From Erpobdella octoculata (Eukaryota > Annelida > Clitellata > Hirudinida > Erpobdellidae), in contig OZ022242.1 of the NCBI GenBank assembly GCA_963978895.1, forward strand, positions 17,397,977 through 17,461,976: 64,000 bases of DNA, written 5' to 3'. A model generated the notes under the pieces. That model was not told where the DNA came from, made no database searches, and saw only the letters and a program-made list of their open reading frames with translations. This document shows positions 43,719-58,387 of this stretch, piece after piece. How positions within the stretch are numbered: position 1 is the stretch's first letter; the number at the start of each line of letters is the position of its first letter. The position numbers and the translations under genes were made by a program.

Positions 43719-45191
43719 ACTAGCAGGGTACCTGGCGTTGCCCGGGGTTTTTAGAGGTTTTTCTATCGTTCGGGTCGGGTTCGGGTTTCTCATTTTCAAA
43801 ATTTCTGTTTCGGGTTTTTCTTTTTCAAAAATTCGGGTTCGGGTTTTAATTTTCAGAAAGTCAAAAACACCGGATAGTACCGAACTTCGTGTTCGGGTCG
43901 GGTACCCGTGACAACTCTAATATTTATATATATACTATCAGTGCCCATAGCGGCTTCGCTCGCATGAAATTAGAGAATTTGAACCGTGCATACATAGTAG
44001 AGTACTGCACGGATCAATTTTTTAGGTCTCGGCTCGGCCCGTCGACAACTTGGCCCAGCCCGTTTCAAAAACCGAATATCCTTGCCCGGCACGGCCCGTC
44101 GAATATGGGCCCGGCCCGTTTTTACAGGCCTAGAAGTTCTATATACTTGATAAAAACTTCGGCCCGTCCCACCTTGACTTCAGGTTTAGCCCGGCCCGTC
44201 TGAACACCCTAAAATCACTAAAATGTTTATATACTTGGTTAAAAATCTCGGCCCGTCCCACCTTGATTTAAGGTTTAGGCAGGGCCTTATGAAGACCCTA
44301 AAATAACGGCTTGGCCCGTCCGTCCGGTGATAAACTGAACTCATCTACTTTTGACCGGCACAAAACCTCAAAATACCAATTTTTACATCTGTAGCACTTA
44401 CAGTTTTTGAGTAGCAGTTATTTTAAAATCAAATAACCCTTTTTCCACTTCACATTTGAGGTCCTGGAAACCAAATTTTCAAAAAATGGTGAAACACGTA
44501 TATCATTATTTTTAGAGTAGAAACTGAATACTAATTTTACTTTTGTAGCATTTACAGTTTTGAGTAGCAGTTACATTAAAAACCAAATAACATTATTTTC
44601 CATCCCACATTTGAGGTCCTGGAAACCAAATTTTCAAAAAATGGTAAAACACGTATATCTTTATTTTTAGAATAGAAACTAAATACTAATTTTTACAACT
44701 GTGGTATTTACAGTTTTTGAGTAGCAGTTAGTTTGAAAAACAAATAACCCTATTTTCCACCCCACATTTGAAGTCCTGGAAACCAAATTTTCAGAAAATG
44801 CTAAAACACCTATTTCATTATTTTGGGAGTAGAAACAAAATACTAATTTTTACTCCTGTAGCATTCACAGTTTTTGAGTAGCAGCTACTTTAAAAACCAA
44901 ATAACCCAATTTTCCAACCAACATTTGAGGTCCGGGAAACCGAATTTTCAAAAAATGGTAAAACACGTATCTTTTTATTTTTTAAGAAAAATCCATATAC
45001 CAAATTTCAAAATTTCCTCATTTTTGGTTTTCGAGATATACATTGTTTTAGAAAAAAGTTTGTTTTCCAGTTTTTCCGCTCAGGAGCAAAATTTTCAAAA
45101 ATCCTTTCTTAACGGATGTTTACGCTATAAAAGTAATATAAATTCCAAATTTCACGTTTCTAGGATGAGGCGTGTGAGCTCGAGTTGATTA

Positions 45192-45223
<32 letters not shown>

Positions 45224-45240
45224 GACATGTTCTTTTATAT
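43719..45240 (+). mobile_element. Nested repeat cluster: CTAGC..GTTGCCCGG 5' end to TCAGTCAG 3' end
   Basis: Starts TACTAGCAGGGTACCTGGCG then TTGCCCGGGG. It contains a right end GGGTCGGGTACCCGTGACAA (hAT-like, about 43890-43918) and a TAGAGTACTGCACGGATCAA repeat (about 43997-44340). Four ~155-bp satellite units (44360-44990) follow. The 3' region shared with 48800-49090 ends (TCAG)n GGACATGTTCTTTTATATA. It is a composite of at least three families. Confidence 0.65.
44360..44990 (+). repeat. ~155-bp satellite units, block 1 (4 units)
   Basis: CAGTTTTTGAGTAGCAG starts at 44401, about 44556, 44711 and 44868 (intervals 155-157). Each unit contains ACATTTGAGGTCCTGGAAACC and an AAACACGTAT motif. 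Confidence 0.93.
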
Positions 45241-45253
45241 ATATATATATATA

Positions 45254-45314
<61 letters not shown>
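45235..45314. repeat. (TA)n microsatellite, insertion target of the LTR element
   Basis: TA repeats ending directly at the LTR start TGTTACG; TA resumes right of the second LTR at about 47291. Confidence 0.95.
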
Positions 45315-45318
<4 letters not shown>

Positions 45319-45502
45319 ACGATATCACCAAATCGTATACCGGGCTCAATAGAATGGTTTTGATGTTTTATTGGAAAATAATAAATGAAGTTTGTTACGG
45401 CTAGTTATACCTTCTGGTTTAATAATAATATCCATAATAGTTATTCGAAGTCCTTTAACGTCTATCAATGGGAAAACCTATTGTAAAAACAGCGATTTTA
45501 CA
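45315..45502 (-). repeat. 3' LTR of the non-autonomous element
   Basis: Second copy of the long terminal repeat, nearly identical to 47099-47287, implying a recent insertion. Preceded on the minus strand by the polypurine tract at about 45507-45520. Confidence 0.9.
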
Positions 45503-45549
45503 TTATTACCCCCTTCTTAATTCTGTTCGTCCCGAACAGCATATCGCTT

Positions 45550-46107
45550 TTAAGAAATGCGACTCGGCCACGAACACCAAAATACCTTGATCTTTACTCG
45601 TGGCTTTGACCGCAATTCGCAAACAACATGGTCAAGTCTCTTGACCGTTTGACACAGTTTCTTCCAGTCCTTCTTTGGCTCATCAACAGAGTCTTTCTTT
45701 GGCTCATCGTCGCCATTTTTGCACGGTTCATCACAGCCTTTTTTGCATGCCTCGTCCTGAACATCTTTGCACGGTTTATCGGAATTGTCTGCTTTTTCTT
45801 CTTCCTTCACATCCTTTAGATCTTTCTCAAGAAACTCTTCAAAAAGTTTTTCGAAAACACGTCGTTCCATAAATCCAATAAATCCCTTCATCAAACTGTT
45901 ATTTGATTTTACAATGACTCTTAGTCTATCTGATCTAGAATCTTCTGTGGATTCATCTGATTTAAAACCCTCGGTACCGTTCTCTGTTCTTGTCTCATTT
46001 TTTCCAGAGTTTTTGCTTGCTGCATTGCTATTGTTGTTTTGGAGAAGTTCATCGCCGTCATGTTTGTTTTCTTCCAAGCTACAATCGAACGTTTTCTTTT
46101 CACATTC
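45550..46107 (-). CDS. Second frame of the LTR element, after an in-frame TAG
   Basis: Directly continues the reading frame of the SAP ORF after TAG at 46108-46110. It begins ECEKKTFDCSLEENKHDGDE and carries repeats of DEPCKNG/DEPKKD, like the DKEPCKDAQDEPCKDGD repeats in the first frame. It ends KKLCQTVKRLDHVVCELRSK...VKIKVFWCSWPSRIS. The terminal block recurs at 29800-29935. The shared repeat style suggests one ancestral protein, either split by a single nonsense change or read through. No known enzymatic motif is present. Confidence 0.6.
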   Translation of the reverse strand, partial: ECEKKTFDCSLEENKHDGDELLQNNNSNAASKNSGKNETRTENGTEGFKSDESTEDSRSDRLRVIVKSNNSLMKGFIGFMERRVFEKLFEEFLEKDLKDVKEEEKADNSDKPCKDVQDEACKKGCDEPCKNGDDEPKKDSVDEPKKDWKKLCQTVKRLDHVVCELRSKPRVKIKVFWCSWPSRIS

Positions 46108-47073
46108 CTACTCGGCTCTTTCGTCGGTGTCAACTTTCGTATTGTCCAGCGGATCTTTCTTCAAATTATCGCCATCGTCTCTCAAATCAGTGTCTTCTTT
46201 TCTTGTCAAGTTAACTTTGACGTATTTTTCCATTGGAGTTTCGTCCGTTTCTAAATCTTCGGTTGCTTCATCCGAGTCAGATTCTTCACTAAAATCTGAC
46301 CCTGAATATTCGGTGCCGTCGTCTGTTATGGAGGCTTCCGTTTCAGAACCGTCGCTGTATGGGTGAAAGCCATAGTTGTTATTGCCATTATTATAATCAT
46401 CATCGTCACTTTCATCCTCATCGTTTTGCATTTCGTTTTCAACATTCTTCTCATCTTCTTTAGTTTGGTTTTTGACGTCCAAACCGACTGTATCACTGTC
46501 ACCATCTTTGCATGGTTCATCTTGAGCATCTTTGCAAGGTTCCTTATCATGACCGTCTTTGACAGGCTCATCATCATGACCCACCTGACTTGTGCAGTCT
46601 GTACGGCCGTCATCCGTCACATGCTCTGAGACACAGCTGGTGGACTCCAGTTCAAATTGGGTTTCACCGCAGCAACCCACATCACCAGCAGCCCGCTGGT
46701 CCAGAACCGTGTCCACCACTGCCTCAGCCAACCCTGCGACCAAACTCTCAACAGTTGTACCGGCTGCTGCCACTTTGTTTCCGTGGCCAAGAATCATTCC
46801 TTCTCCTGTCTTCTTCTGTGCTGCCATGTTTTCTTTCGCTCGTTGTCTTTCTTCCTCCAGCAATTTGTTTTTTAATTTCCTTCGCTTGACCACAGCTTCC
46901 TCGTCAATGTCGAATAGATATTCGTCGTCGTCAGGCCCATAGCCCTCATTCACTAACGCGGCTAAGAGGCGTTCCATAAGTTCGTCCTTTCTACCTGTAT
47001 CGCTCAGGCCACGTTTCTCCAGCTCGTCTTTCATTTCACTCGCCCAAAGCTCATCCAATGATTTCAAAACCAT
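46108..47073 (-). CDS. SAP-motif protein in gag position of the LTR element
   Basis: A 321-residue frame with a true ATG (47071-47073), 25 nt after the primer-binding site. Residues about 5-37 (SLDELWASEMKDELEKRGLS, DTGRKDELMERLL) form a SAP motif, a helix-extension-helix that binds AT-rich or scaffold DNA. A basic helix follows (VVKRRKLKNKLLEEERQRAK). The rest is acidic and low-complexity with EPCKDAQDEPCKDG repeats and poly-Asp. It lacks capsid and zinc-knuckle features of a normal gag, so the element would need proteins from a partner. Codons are intact up to TAG. Confidence 0.75.
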   Translation of the reverse strand: MVLKSLDELWASEMKDELEKRGLSDTGRKDELMERLLAALVNEGYGPDDDEYLFDIDEEAVVKRRKLKNKLLEEERQRAKENMAAQKKTGEGMILGHGNKVAAAGTTVESLVAGLAEAVVDTVLDQRAAGDVGCCGETQFELESTSCVSEHVTDDGRTDCTSQVGHDDEPVKDGHDKEPCKDAQDEPCKDGDSDTVGLDVKNQTKEDEKNVENEMQNDEDESDDDDYNNGNNNYGFHPYSDGSETEASITDDGTEYSGSDFSEESDSDEATEDLETDETPMEKYVKVNLTRKEDTDLRDDGDNLKKDPLDNTKVDTDERAE

Positions 47074-47098
47074 TCTTGTATCCCAATTCTGACACCAA

Positions 47099-47287
47099 TG
47101 TTACGATATCACCAAATCGTATACCGGGCTCAATAGAATGGTTTTGATGTTTTATTGGAAAATAATAAATGAAGCTTTGTTACGGCTAGTTATACCTTCT
47201 GGTTTAATAATAATGTCCATAATAGTTATTCGAAGTCCTTTAACGTCTATCAATGGGAAAACCTATTGTAAAAACAGCGATTTTACA
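47099..47287 (-). repeat. 5' LTR of the non-autonomous element
   Basis: First LTR in element orientation; begins TGTAAAATCGCTG and ends ATATCGTAACA on the minus strand. The following ATTA/TATAT sequence is part of the TA target. Confidence 0.9.
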
Positions 47288-47309
47288 TTAATATATATAT
47301 ATATATATT

Positions 47310-48870
<1,561 letters not shown>

Positions 48871-49095
48871 GTTTTCGAGATATACATTGTTTTAGAAAAA
48901 AGTTTGTTGTCCAGCTTTTTTCCCCTCAAGAGCAAAATTTTCAAAAATCCTTTCTTAGCGGATGTTTACGCTATAAAAGTAATATAAGTTCCAAATTTCA
49001 CGTTCCTAGGATGAGGCGTTTGAGCTCGGCGTTGATTATCAGTCAGTCATCAGTCAGTCAGTCAGTCAGGACATGTTCTTTTATATATATAGATA

Positions 49096-50680
49096 TTCCA
49101 ACCGAAAGTTAGAAATTTTATTAAATTCGTCACAAACTAATTTTTAAGAGCTGGCAAAACACTTGAAGTAATTTTAATTTATTTATGCGACTCTTATTGT
49201 TTATTCTACAAACTTTCGACAAACTATTTTTATTGTTCTGCCCCTTTGTGGACATTTTTAAAGTTTAATATTATTTGAAGCATTAACTCAGTGCCGAGGC
49301 TGTGGAGCAAGTAACCCTTGCATGGCTTTCTTACTTCAGTTTTCTTCCAAAAGTAGTTGATCACCCATGGGTGGGGGGTATGGAGGGATCTGTACTTTAT
49401 TTTTGTAACATTTTGTAAAATGTGCAGTGGCGTAGCATAGGAGGTGGTCAGCTTTAGGTGGCACTATTTATAGGGCCGTAAATTAAAAAAATACCTTGAA
49501 AAAGAAAACCTACAACAAGACCTCCGTGGTGATTGATTGACTTGTATAGAAACATGAGTTAGTGCTGAGAGAAAAAATATTCCTTAATTAAGAGAAGTAC
49601 GCAATGTTTTTTGTTGTTGAAAAAATTTACCAGCTGCTCGACGGTCACCAACCATGCATATTTTATAGGTTCATTATTTTCCGAAAAGTTTTTAAAGGCA
49701 CTAAACGTTTTCTGCAAAAATAGTGATGACCGGGGGAGGGGTGTGGGCGCTCCTTTATTTATAGAAGTCAAATAGCAATGATTAGTATAATATTTCACCA
49801 GAAATTAAGTCACCATAATTTGGGAACATTTAAAAACCGGCACGGCATTTACTACATTAAAAATACTGTAAATTTGTAATTTCAAGAAGATTATGTGACT
49901 GACTGCATCCTTCTTGTCTGATGTCAATTTCAAAAAATCGATAACATGAAGAACATTTTTTAAAACATATGGTACAATGACCTGATTTCATGGATGACTT
50001 ATTATACTAATATAATGTCTTTAAAATGTTTTTATTTAATACTGAACTTCTGTCATCTGCAGTAATACAGTCTACTCATCTCAATTTTTGCTATCAAGTG
50101 AAATAATAATAATATTATTTTTTGCTTTTCAATTTATAACCCAGCGATTGATTTTTTTAAATTGAAGTTTAATTATCCCTAAAGAAGAATAGTAAAATAT
50201 GAAAAGAAGCATTCGTTTAGTAGAGAAGAGGTCTTCCTTAAAAATATTCATTGCAATCACGTGATGGCGCTATTAAAACTTATACTTCGTTTTTTCAATG
50301 TTTAAATATTGAACGATACAATAATCTGAATAACCATACTAAATAACGACTTTTCCTAGAAAAATATTTTCACGATGGATTTTCTTCAATAAAATTTCCA
50401 CAATAGAATTTCCACATTGAATTTGACCTGATGAAGAACTTTCCACGGCCATAGTTATCTTGATGAATATGCTATTTTTGTTTTTAAAGCTTAATATATA
50501 TTAAATTTTTTTTTAAATTCATAATTTAATGGTGCAGTTGACATTTTTGCTACAATGAAAAGTGAACGTAAGCAGTTAGTATTTACAATACACGCAATAC
50601 GTCAATACTCATAATATTCAGTTGTTTTCGTTTATTAGTTAATTTAAATTCTATAAAATGTTATTTTTGATATTTTCTAG
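49096..50680. other. Intergenic with hAT-like fragment
   Basis: GTGCAGTGGCGTAGCATAGG at 49423-49442 resembles the CAGTGGCGTAGC start of a hAT family also seen at 52333. The remainder is AT-rich without recognised genes. Confidence 0.5.
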
Positions 50681-50703
50681 CTCCTTCATCGGCATCAGAT
50701 GGC
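50681..50703 (+). CDS. Candidate 23-nt exon of an unidentified gene
   Basis: Flanked by TATTTTCTAG and GTAAGA, both good splice sites. Joined to the 50789 exon it reads (.)PSSASDG-LERLSGADV in frame. Identity is unknown. Confidence 0.4.
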
Positions 50704-50788
50704 GTAAGAGTAGCCCTAAGCGTGCCACCTGTTGAAAACTACCGATGTTGCGTACATTTATTTTATTCATTTTTTTTCTCCATTCCAG

Positions 50789-51007
50789 TTGGAACGGCTT
50801 TCAGGAGCAGACGTGAGGCGGCGGAGCGATACCATAGCCCATGAGGATCATCGGAGGCTGGTTAAATTGCTAGCTGCATGGGGAGATCGATTTGCCGGTC
50901 CTTGTCCAACTTATTGCACTTCATTAGTTGGCGGGCTTTCGGTGGCCTCCCTACCTCAAAGCCAACATAAGCACGTCACCAAATACTCAAACATACATAC
51001 CGTCTAA
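50789..51007 (+). CDS. Candidate terminal exon of an unidentified gene
   Basis: A strong acceptor (TTTTTTTCTCCATTCCAG) precedes an open frame LERLSGADVRRRSDTIAHED, then HRRLVKLLAAWGDRFAGPCP, ending NIHTV and TAA at 51005-51007. The DNA here is richer in G/C than its surroundings, as expected for an exon, and the upstream 23-nt candidate exon fits its phase. Basic and hydrophobic residues alternate in the RRLVKLLAAWGDRF helix; no family is recognised. AATAAAAATAAAA occurs about 180 bp downstream. Upstream exons are not found. Confidence 0.45.
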   Translation: MERLSGADVRRRSDTIAHEDHRRLVKLLAAWGDRFAGPCPTYCTSLVGGLSVASLPQSQHKHVTKYSNIHTV

Positions 51008-52330
51008 ATTGCCTAATTGACAGATACAGACGTTAATCAAACCACACACACAGGAGCAGACTTAGACGTAGGTCTGTACGTTTATACTACACCTTGCATG
51101 AGTATGTACAAATTTTAAATTTGCTTCCGATATTAAAGGATAAATAATAACACACGCTGTGACATTTTCTATTGCAAAAACATACTAAAATAAAAATAAA
51201 AAGATTAACAAAAATCACTAAGAAGCTCTGTAATTTTTTTCCCTTCAAGGTATAATCCTATAATTTTTAGTAGAAGAACAACGGCCTTATGTGAGAACTA
51301 CTACTATTTTAATATCAATATTAACGCTGGTTACACTTTCTGTAGACCTGGTGGTGGTGATGGTGGCAGTGATGTTGATGATGGGGGTGGTAGTAGCAAA
51401 AACAACGTGATGACAAAAACCATGGTAGATTGGCAATTATCACTACTTACTGTCTTCTGGTCATAAGCTAAATTAGCAATCATGATGGAGACACAATCGT
51501 TGATTTGGCGGTGGCGTGTACTGAAAACAGATGAAGACGATAATGACGAAGACCCTGAAGAATATGACTGTAACGATGATGGTGATTATGTTTATAACTC
51601 CAGATGACTTTGAAAAAGGTGGTGAACAAATTAATGATGGTTTATAATGTTGTGGATGATGGTGATGATGTTGACGATAATACAATCATGAAGATAATGA
51701 AAACTATTTTAGCGTTAATCACTGGTGCATCGAACCAACATTGAAGAGGGGGACTCAGTGCTGGGGTTATGGTGTGGGTGCTCCTTAAAAACATTAATGG
51801 GACCCTTTGCAGAGAGGTTACATGACTATTACTTGGCTTTTGCACCAGATTAAAAAAACCTATGACTGGAAAGGGGCTTGTTGTACCTTATTTTCAGAAA
51901 CAATTTAAAAAAAAATACACATTTTTATTTTAATGGTTGATGGCTGGTTAGGGAGTGTGGGTATTTTTTATTTATGGAAATAGAATAGCAATGAATAAAA
52001 TAAAGGTTCATTACAAGTAAGGTCTCCATAATTCGAAAGTCTCTTAAGGCATGGATCCCCCAACCTGGCAGTTCGGGGTATGGTAACCACGGCACTGGCC
52101 AGTTTAAGCTAGGATAAGCATTGTTAGTTAAGTTATGAGAGCTGTAGAGTTGTCATTTTTCCTTTTATAGAAAACTTCCAAAACCAGGGATGACAAATTT
52201 TTATATTTTCTATATTTTATTTTTTCAACAATTTAATTATAATGCTATTTTTCAATATTGTAGAAGCAAAGAATTCTTTTAGTTACAGAGCAAGAAAATA
52301 TCGGTGAACATTTTTCTACATCGACCCCCA
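51008..52330. other. Intergenic, GAT-rich low-complexity stretch
   Basis: Interrupted GATGATGGTGGTGATG-type runs at about 51350-51400 and 51480-51680; otherwise degraded repeat debris, no gene seen. Confidence 0.5.
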
Positions 52331-52332
52331 AC

Positions 52333-52520
52333 AGTGGCGTAGCGTGGGTTTGTGCAACCCGGGGCATAAGCCCAATGTACCGTCCTTTTATGCCAGAAGC
52401 GTCATTTTAGCAGTTTCTTGAGAGGGAGGCCAACTTTAGAAAACACACTTTCTACAGATCTTTTCTACAACTCTATATCTATTTTTTCGTCCAAAAATAG
52501 ATGATAACCGGGGAGGGGGC
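52333..52520 (+). mobile_element. hAT-like fragment (CAGTGGCGTAGCGTGGG start)
   Basis: CAGTGGCGTAGC is a common hAT terminus; the body contains GGAGGGGGCAAAG-like degraded sequence. No inverted right end was found. Confidence 0.5.
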
Positions 52521-52788
52521 AAAGTCTATAAGCAAAATGAGAGGAATCATGGCTGCATTGGCTTCCTAGATAAAAAATAGATTGTGAATAAAAAACGATT
52601 ATTATTTTATATTGTTTTTCGTTTTTTTTAAGTTTCTTCAGCACTACGAATATTCTTTTGTTCTTACCCGTCCACTGAGGCACACTTCCACTCATTTAAA
52701 TACTTCAAACAGCTTGTTATTAATCTGGAGTGCTATTTGGAAAAAATTTAAAAAATTGTTTAAAACTTCATTTAATTATTACAACAAT

Positions 52789-52790
<2 letters not shown>

Positions 52791-52862
<72 letters not shown>
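52791..52862. repeat. (TA)n microsatellite
   Basis: About 72 bp of TA repeats. Confidence 0.97.
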
Positions 52863-52868
<6 letters not shown>

Positions 52869-53069
52869 CGATACAGACAAAACAACTTTTAGTTCAATGG
52901 ACGTCACTTGTCGATAAAATAGGTCGTTGGCATGTTTGTAATTAAACTTTGCAACTCGTTTGATGTCAACATTTAAACATCGTCTTTATTCTAATACTTC
53001 TTTTTTTACTTCTGTTTCCTCGGAGATGCTGATCTTCTTATGCTGTAATAGTTTAAACCCCGTTACCAT

Positions 53070-53255
53070 AATCCTCCTTCTCATCATCATAACCACCATA
53101 AGGATTAAAATCATCATCACTACAACCTCTACCACATCCTCACCATCAGCATTATCTTCGTCACCATAACCACGATCACCACGACCATCATTATCATCAT
53201 CATCATGAGCACCACCCTCATCACCATCACCTCCATCATCACCAATACCATCATA
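53070..53255. repeat. ATC/ACC-rich low-complexity stretch
   Basis: Interrupted CATCATCATAACCACCA runs; open frames in it are compositional. Confidence 0.85.
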
Positions 53256-53500
53256 GAAGCTACGCACAAGGAATACCAAGATACAAACATTATATAAATA
53301 TGGAATTCACTTATAAAGTCTAAAATAATTAGCAAATTGACATGTACCCATCCATTAATTTGACATTTTATAGAATTATAATTACATGGAAACCGTGATT
53401 GAATAAGCATTTTGAATAATTAAATAAATAGAGTTTAAAAATGACTAGTTACCAAGGTAAATAAGTAATTAAATAGAAAGCTTTTAAAACATAAATTCAT

Positions 53501-55111
<1,611 letters not shown>

Positions 55112-55551
55112 AAATAAAAAAAATACCAATGAAAATACAAATACAAATACGAATAAAAATACAAATTAAAATACAAATTAAAATACAAATACCAAAAAAC
55201 ATACATAATTTAACTAAATATTTCACAAATTTATAAATACATTAATATTCAATTGATTATAAAGTTAAAAATTCAACAATAACATTTTCTTGTATTTCTT
55301 GAGACTGACTCTTGTTATTTCTTCTAATTTATTTCGCTGTTGCTGCCGCTGAAGGTGACGTAACATGAGAGGCCATTTTGTTTTTGATGTAGCTGCGATT
55401 TCTGGGAGTCATTTGAAAGAATGATTTGTGTCTGTGGCTGTGAGGACGACCGTATTGAATGCTTTTAATTAAAGTTGCGTCGGCGCAGTGCCTGGTCATT
55501 TCATTAGCCGAGTTATCTGTCTTAACAAACGAACCGGGTTTTCGACATTTT
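55112..55551 (-). other. Downstream of the receptor gene (3' UTR region)
   Basis: AT-rich 3' flank. At 55350-55400 a small cluster with TGACGTAA (CRE-like) and GGCCATTTTG (YY1-like) surrounds a minus-strand ATG reading MASHVTSPSAAATAK then stop; meaning unknown. Confidence 0.45.
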
Positions 55552-56959
55552 CTAAACCATGAACGACAACTGCCAGGACAGACAGAAACAGGAGAGAATT
55601 TGCTGGTGAAATGTCACTCTGAATTCGCGGTTCATGGCGCAGTAAACGACAAAATTGATCGAGTATCCAATCAGAGTGAGAGTGTTGATTGTCCAAGTTG
55701 CTATCTGGCCTTTGTTAACGTCAATGATGTCTAGTTCAAATGTGTTATCAATTATGTGAACAATGAAGAGAGCGGCTAGAGGCATTTCGACTAGAAGAAA
55801 CAATCCGACAACGACGACTAACATAAGAGTAGTGCAGCTGCTCTCGGCTTGGCGACGCTGCTTGTTTTTGGTTTTTGTAGTAGGCGTGGTTACTAAGGAC
55901 GTTGTTGTTTCTAGAGGTGATAAGGATATTTTAGTACATTTTGTATTCAACGATAAGCGTTCATCTTCCCGCTTGTCAAAGCGGGAAGTCGATGAGAAAT
56001 CTGGCGTTGAGTGTCGATGGTGACTGACGCTAAGATTGCTCGACAAATGGTGATCGCTTGATTGTAATTGATGTTGCAAAACATGTTGCTTATTTAGGTC
56101 TTGTTTAGAGAGTTGATAGTTGTCATTTATTTCATCAACAACGATGGAAATGACCACAGCAGTGGGACAAACAGCATTAATGGTTTGGTTATTTGGTGAA
56201 GTTGAATCCTGTATGATTTGATGCGATTGGTTTGTAGGGCTTTGTGGTTTCAAATGCTCAGGTTGTTCATGTTTAGGATTCTTTAGTAGCGTTTTATGGC
56301 TTTCTGGCACGATCGACGGGGTCTTTTCTGAATTGATGCAAGTCGATACCAGGTCGACAGCTCTCTTTTCTTTACTGGAACAGTCAATCATGTCAAGTTT
56401 TAAGGGCGTGTCTTCTTGTTTTTTGAGGTCAACAATCATTTTGCTTTGTTCATTCAGTCGGTTATTTTTGTGATCGATGATCCTTTTGCGACATTTTGAG
56501 AAGAAGCTGCCAGTGCAAACTTTTTGGTGGTTTTGTTCGTTTTGAATAAAGCCAGTGTGATGCAGCAACCTTCGGCGTCTTGCGTTGGCTTTTCTGAGAG
56601 TGTCAATGAGAGCAGCGTTGAGAAGAACGAGTGAGGTACACGGGAGAATGTGAACGAAGATGACTCTCGACCAGTAGTAGATATTGAAGTAGGTCTGTGT
56701 ATGGTCACTGACGAAGCCCCTCAGTCGTCGCTCACAAGCTACGATAACAATGTTTGATACGGTGGCCAAATTTTTGTAGTCGTGGGCGTTACTGGAACTA
56801 TTGTTGTCAATAAACATTACGCTTTCGTCAATGAAGCTGGAAGGTTTGGCTGGAAGGTTGTAGGTCAATCTTGAAGTGGCATTGACGGGTATGTACTCGT
56901 GCTCAAAAAAACGACAGACGTGGAAAAGGATTGAGCATAAAAAGATTATTCCAATGATC
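55552..56959 (-). CDS. Rhodopsin-family neuropeptide receptor, 3' exon (TM4 to C-terminus)
   Basis: The exon follows an acceptor TTGTAACAG (56960-56968) and opens IIGIIFLCSILFHVC (TM4). It continues through an extracellular loop with Cys (VACERRLRGF), TM5 (YWSRVIFVHILPCTSLVLLN) and a ~200-residue third intracellular loop (RKANARRRRLL...). TM6 (TLMLVVVVGLFLLVEMPLAA), TM7 (TINTLTLIGYSINFVVYCAM) and NREFRVTF follow, and it stops at 55552-55554. The FLLVEMP and SINFVVYC signatures, in place of CWxP and NPxxY, are typical of invertebrate FMRFamide/myosuppressin/sex-peptide-type receptors; the ligand cannot be deduced. TM1-3 exons are not found and should lie to the right. The loop is rich in Gln, His and Ser. 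Confidence 0.88.
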
Positions 56960-57140
56960 CTGTTACAACGAAAAGCATCGTTATGAAGTTAGTTATTTTT
57001 TGTTGTATTATTTTTTATCAAATAAAGAAAACAACAAATAATTTCAAGGGTTAGTTAAAACTAGATCTAATAAAAAATATTCACATAATTTCCTATTATC
57101 GAACTTCATAAGGCCGAGAAAAAACAGACCGAAAAAGTGT
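56960..57140 (-). other. Receptor intron start
   Basis: Non-coding, leads into the GTAT array. Confidence 0.6.
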
Positions 57141-57518
57141 GTATGTATGTATGTATGTATGTATGTATGTATGTATGTATGTATGTATGTATGTATGTAT
57201 GTATGTATGTATGTATGTATGTATGTATGTATGTATGTATGTATGTATGTATGTATGTATGTATGTATGTATGTATGTATGTATGTATGTATGTATGTAT
57301 GTATGTATGTATGTATGTATGTATGTATGTATGTATGTATGTATGTATGTATGTATGTATGTATGTATGTATGTATGTATGTATGTATGTATGTATGTAT
57401 GTATGTATGTATGTATGTATGTATGTATGTATGTATGTATGTATGTATGTATGTATGTATGTATGTATGTATGTATGTATGTATGTATGTATGTATGTAT
57501 GTATGTATGTATGTATGT
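57141..57518. repeat. (GTAT)n tetranucleotide array, 378 bp
   Basis: Uninterrupted GTAT/ATAC repeat. It gives spurious THTYI or MYVC frames on both strands. If the receptor gene continues to the right, this lies in its intron. Confidence 0.98.
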
Positions 57519-57649
57519 TTGCAATTTTGCATAACGCGGTCAGCAATCAGAAGTTAATAAAATTAGGGTGCGCAGGCGTGTAATAAAAGTTATTACGCAA
57601 TTGTACAATGCGTAAAATAGTATATAATTAATTTGCAGATATCATCATA

Positions 57650-58290
<641 letters not shown>

Positions 58291-58387
58291 CCTAATCATA
58301 ACACCAAGCACCAGCGACGACTACATCTTTGCCGTGCAAAAACGTGAACAAGAACAGTAAAATTAGCTGGTTCGGAATTATACATCC

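Larger units (their letters stand above)
45315..47287 (-). mobile_element. Non-autonomous LTR retrotransposon, 2 kb
   Basis: Two direct repeats, 45315-45502 and 47099-47287, differ at only a couple of positions and read TGTAAAATCG...CGTAACA on the minus strand (TG...CA). A primer-binding site TGGTGTCAGAATTGGG (47082-47097) lies one base inside the 5' LTR and is complementary to a tRNA 3' end (leucine type suspected). A purine tract AAGAAGGGGGTAA lies next to the 3' LTR, and AATAAA occurs in the LTR. There is no protease, reverse transcriptase or integrase, only a SAP-motif ORF and a second frame. It is inserted in a TA array, so a TSD cannot be defined. Confidence 0.9.

Noticed and set aside
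45628..46942. Plus-strand hydrophobic/Ser-rich frames over the LTR element
   Set aside because: Antisense of the acidic SAP-type protein; the element's LTR, primer site and purine tract fix the minus strand as coding.
50405..50460. CTGATGAAG as a third hammerhead core
   Set aside because: No GAAA box or stem II pairing follows.
57044..57583. MYVC and THTYI repeat frames on both strands
   Set aside because: Artefacts of the GTAT array.
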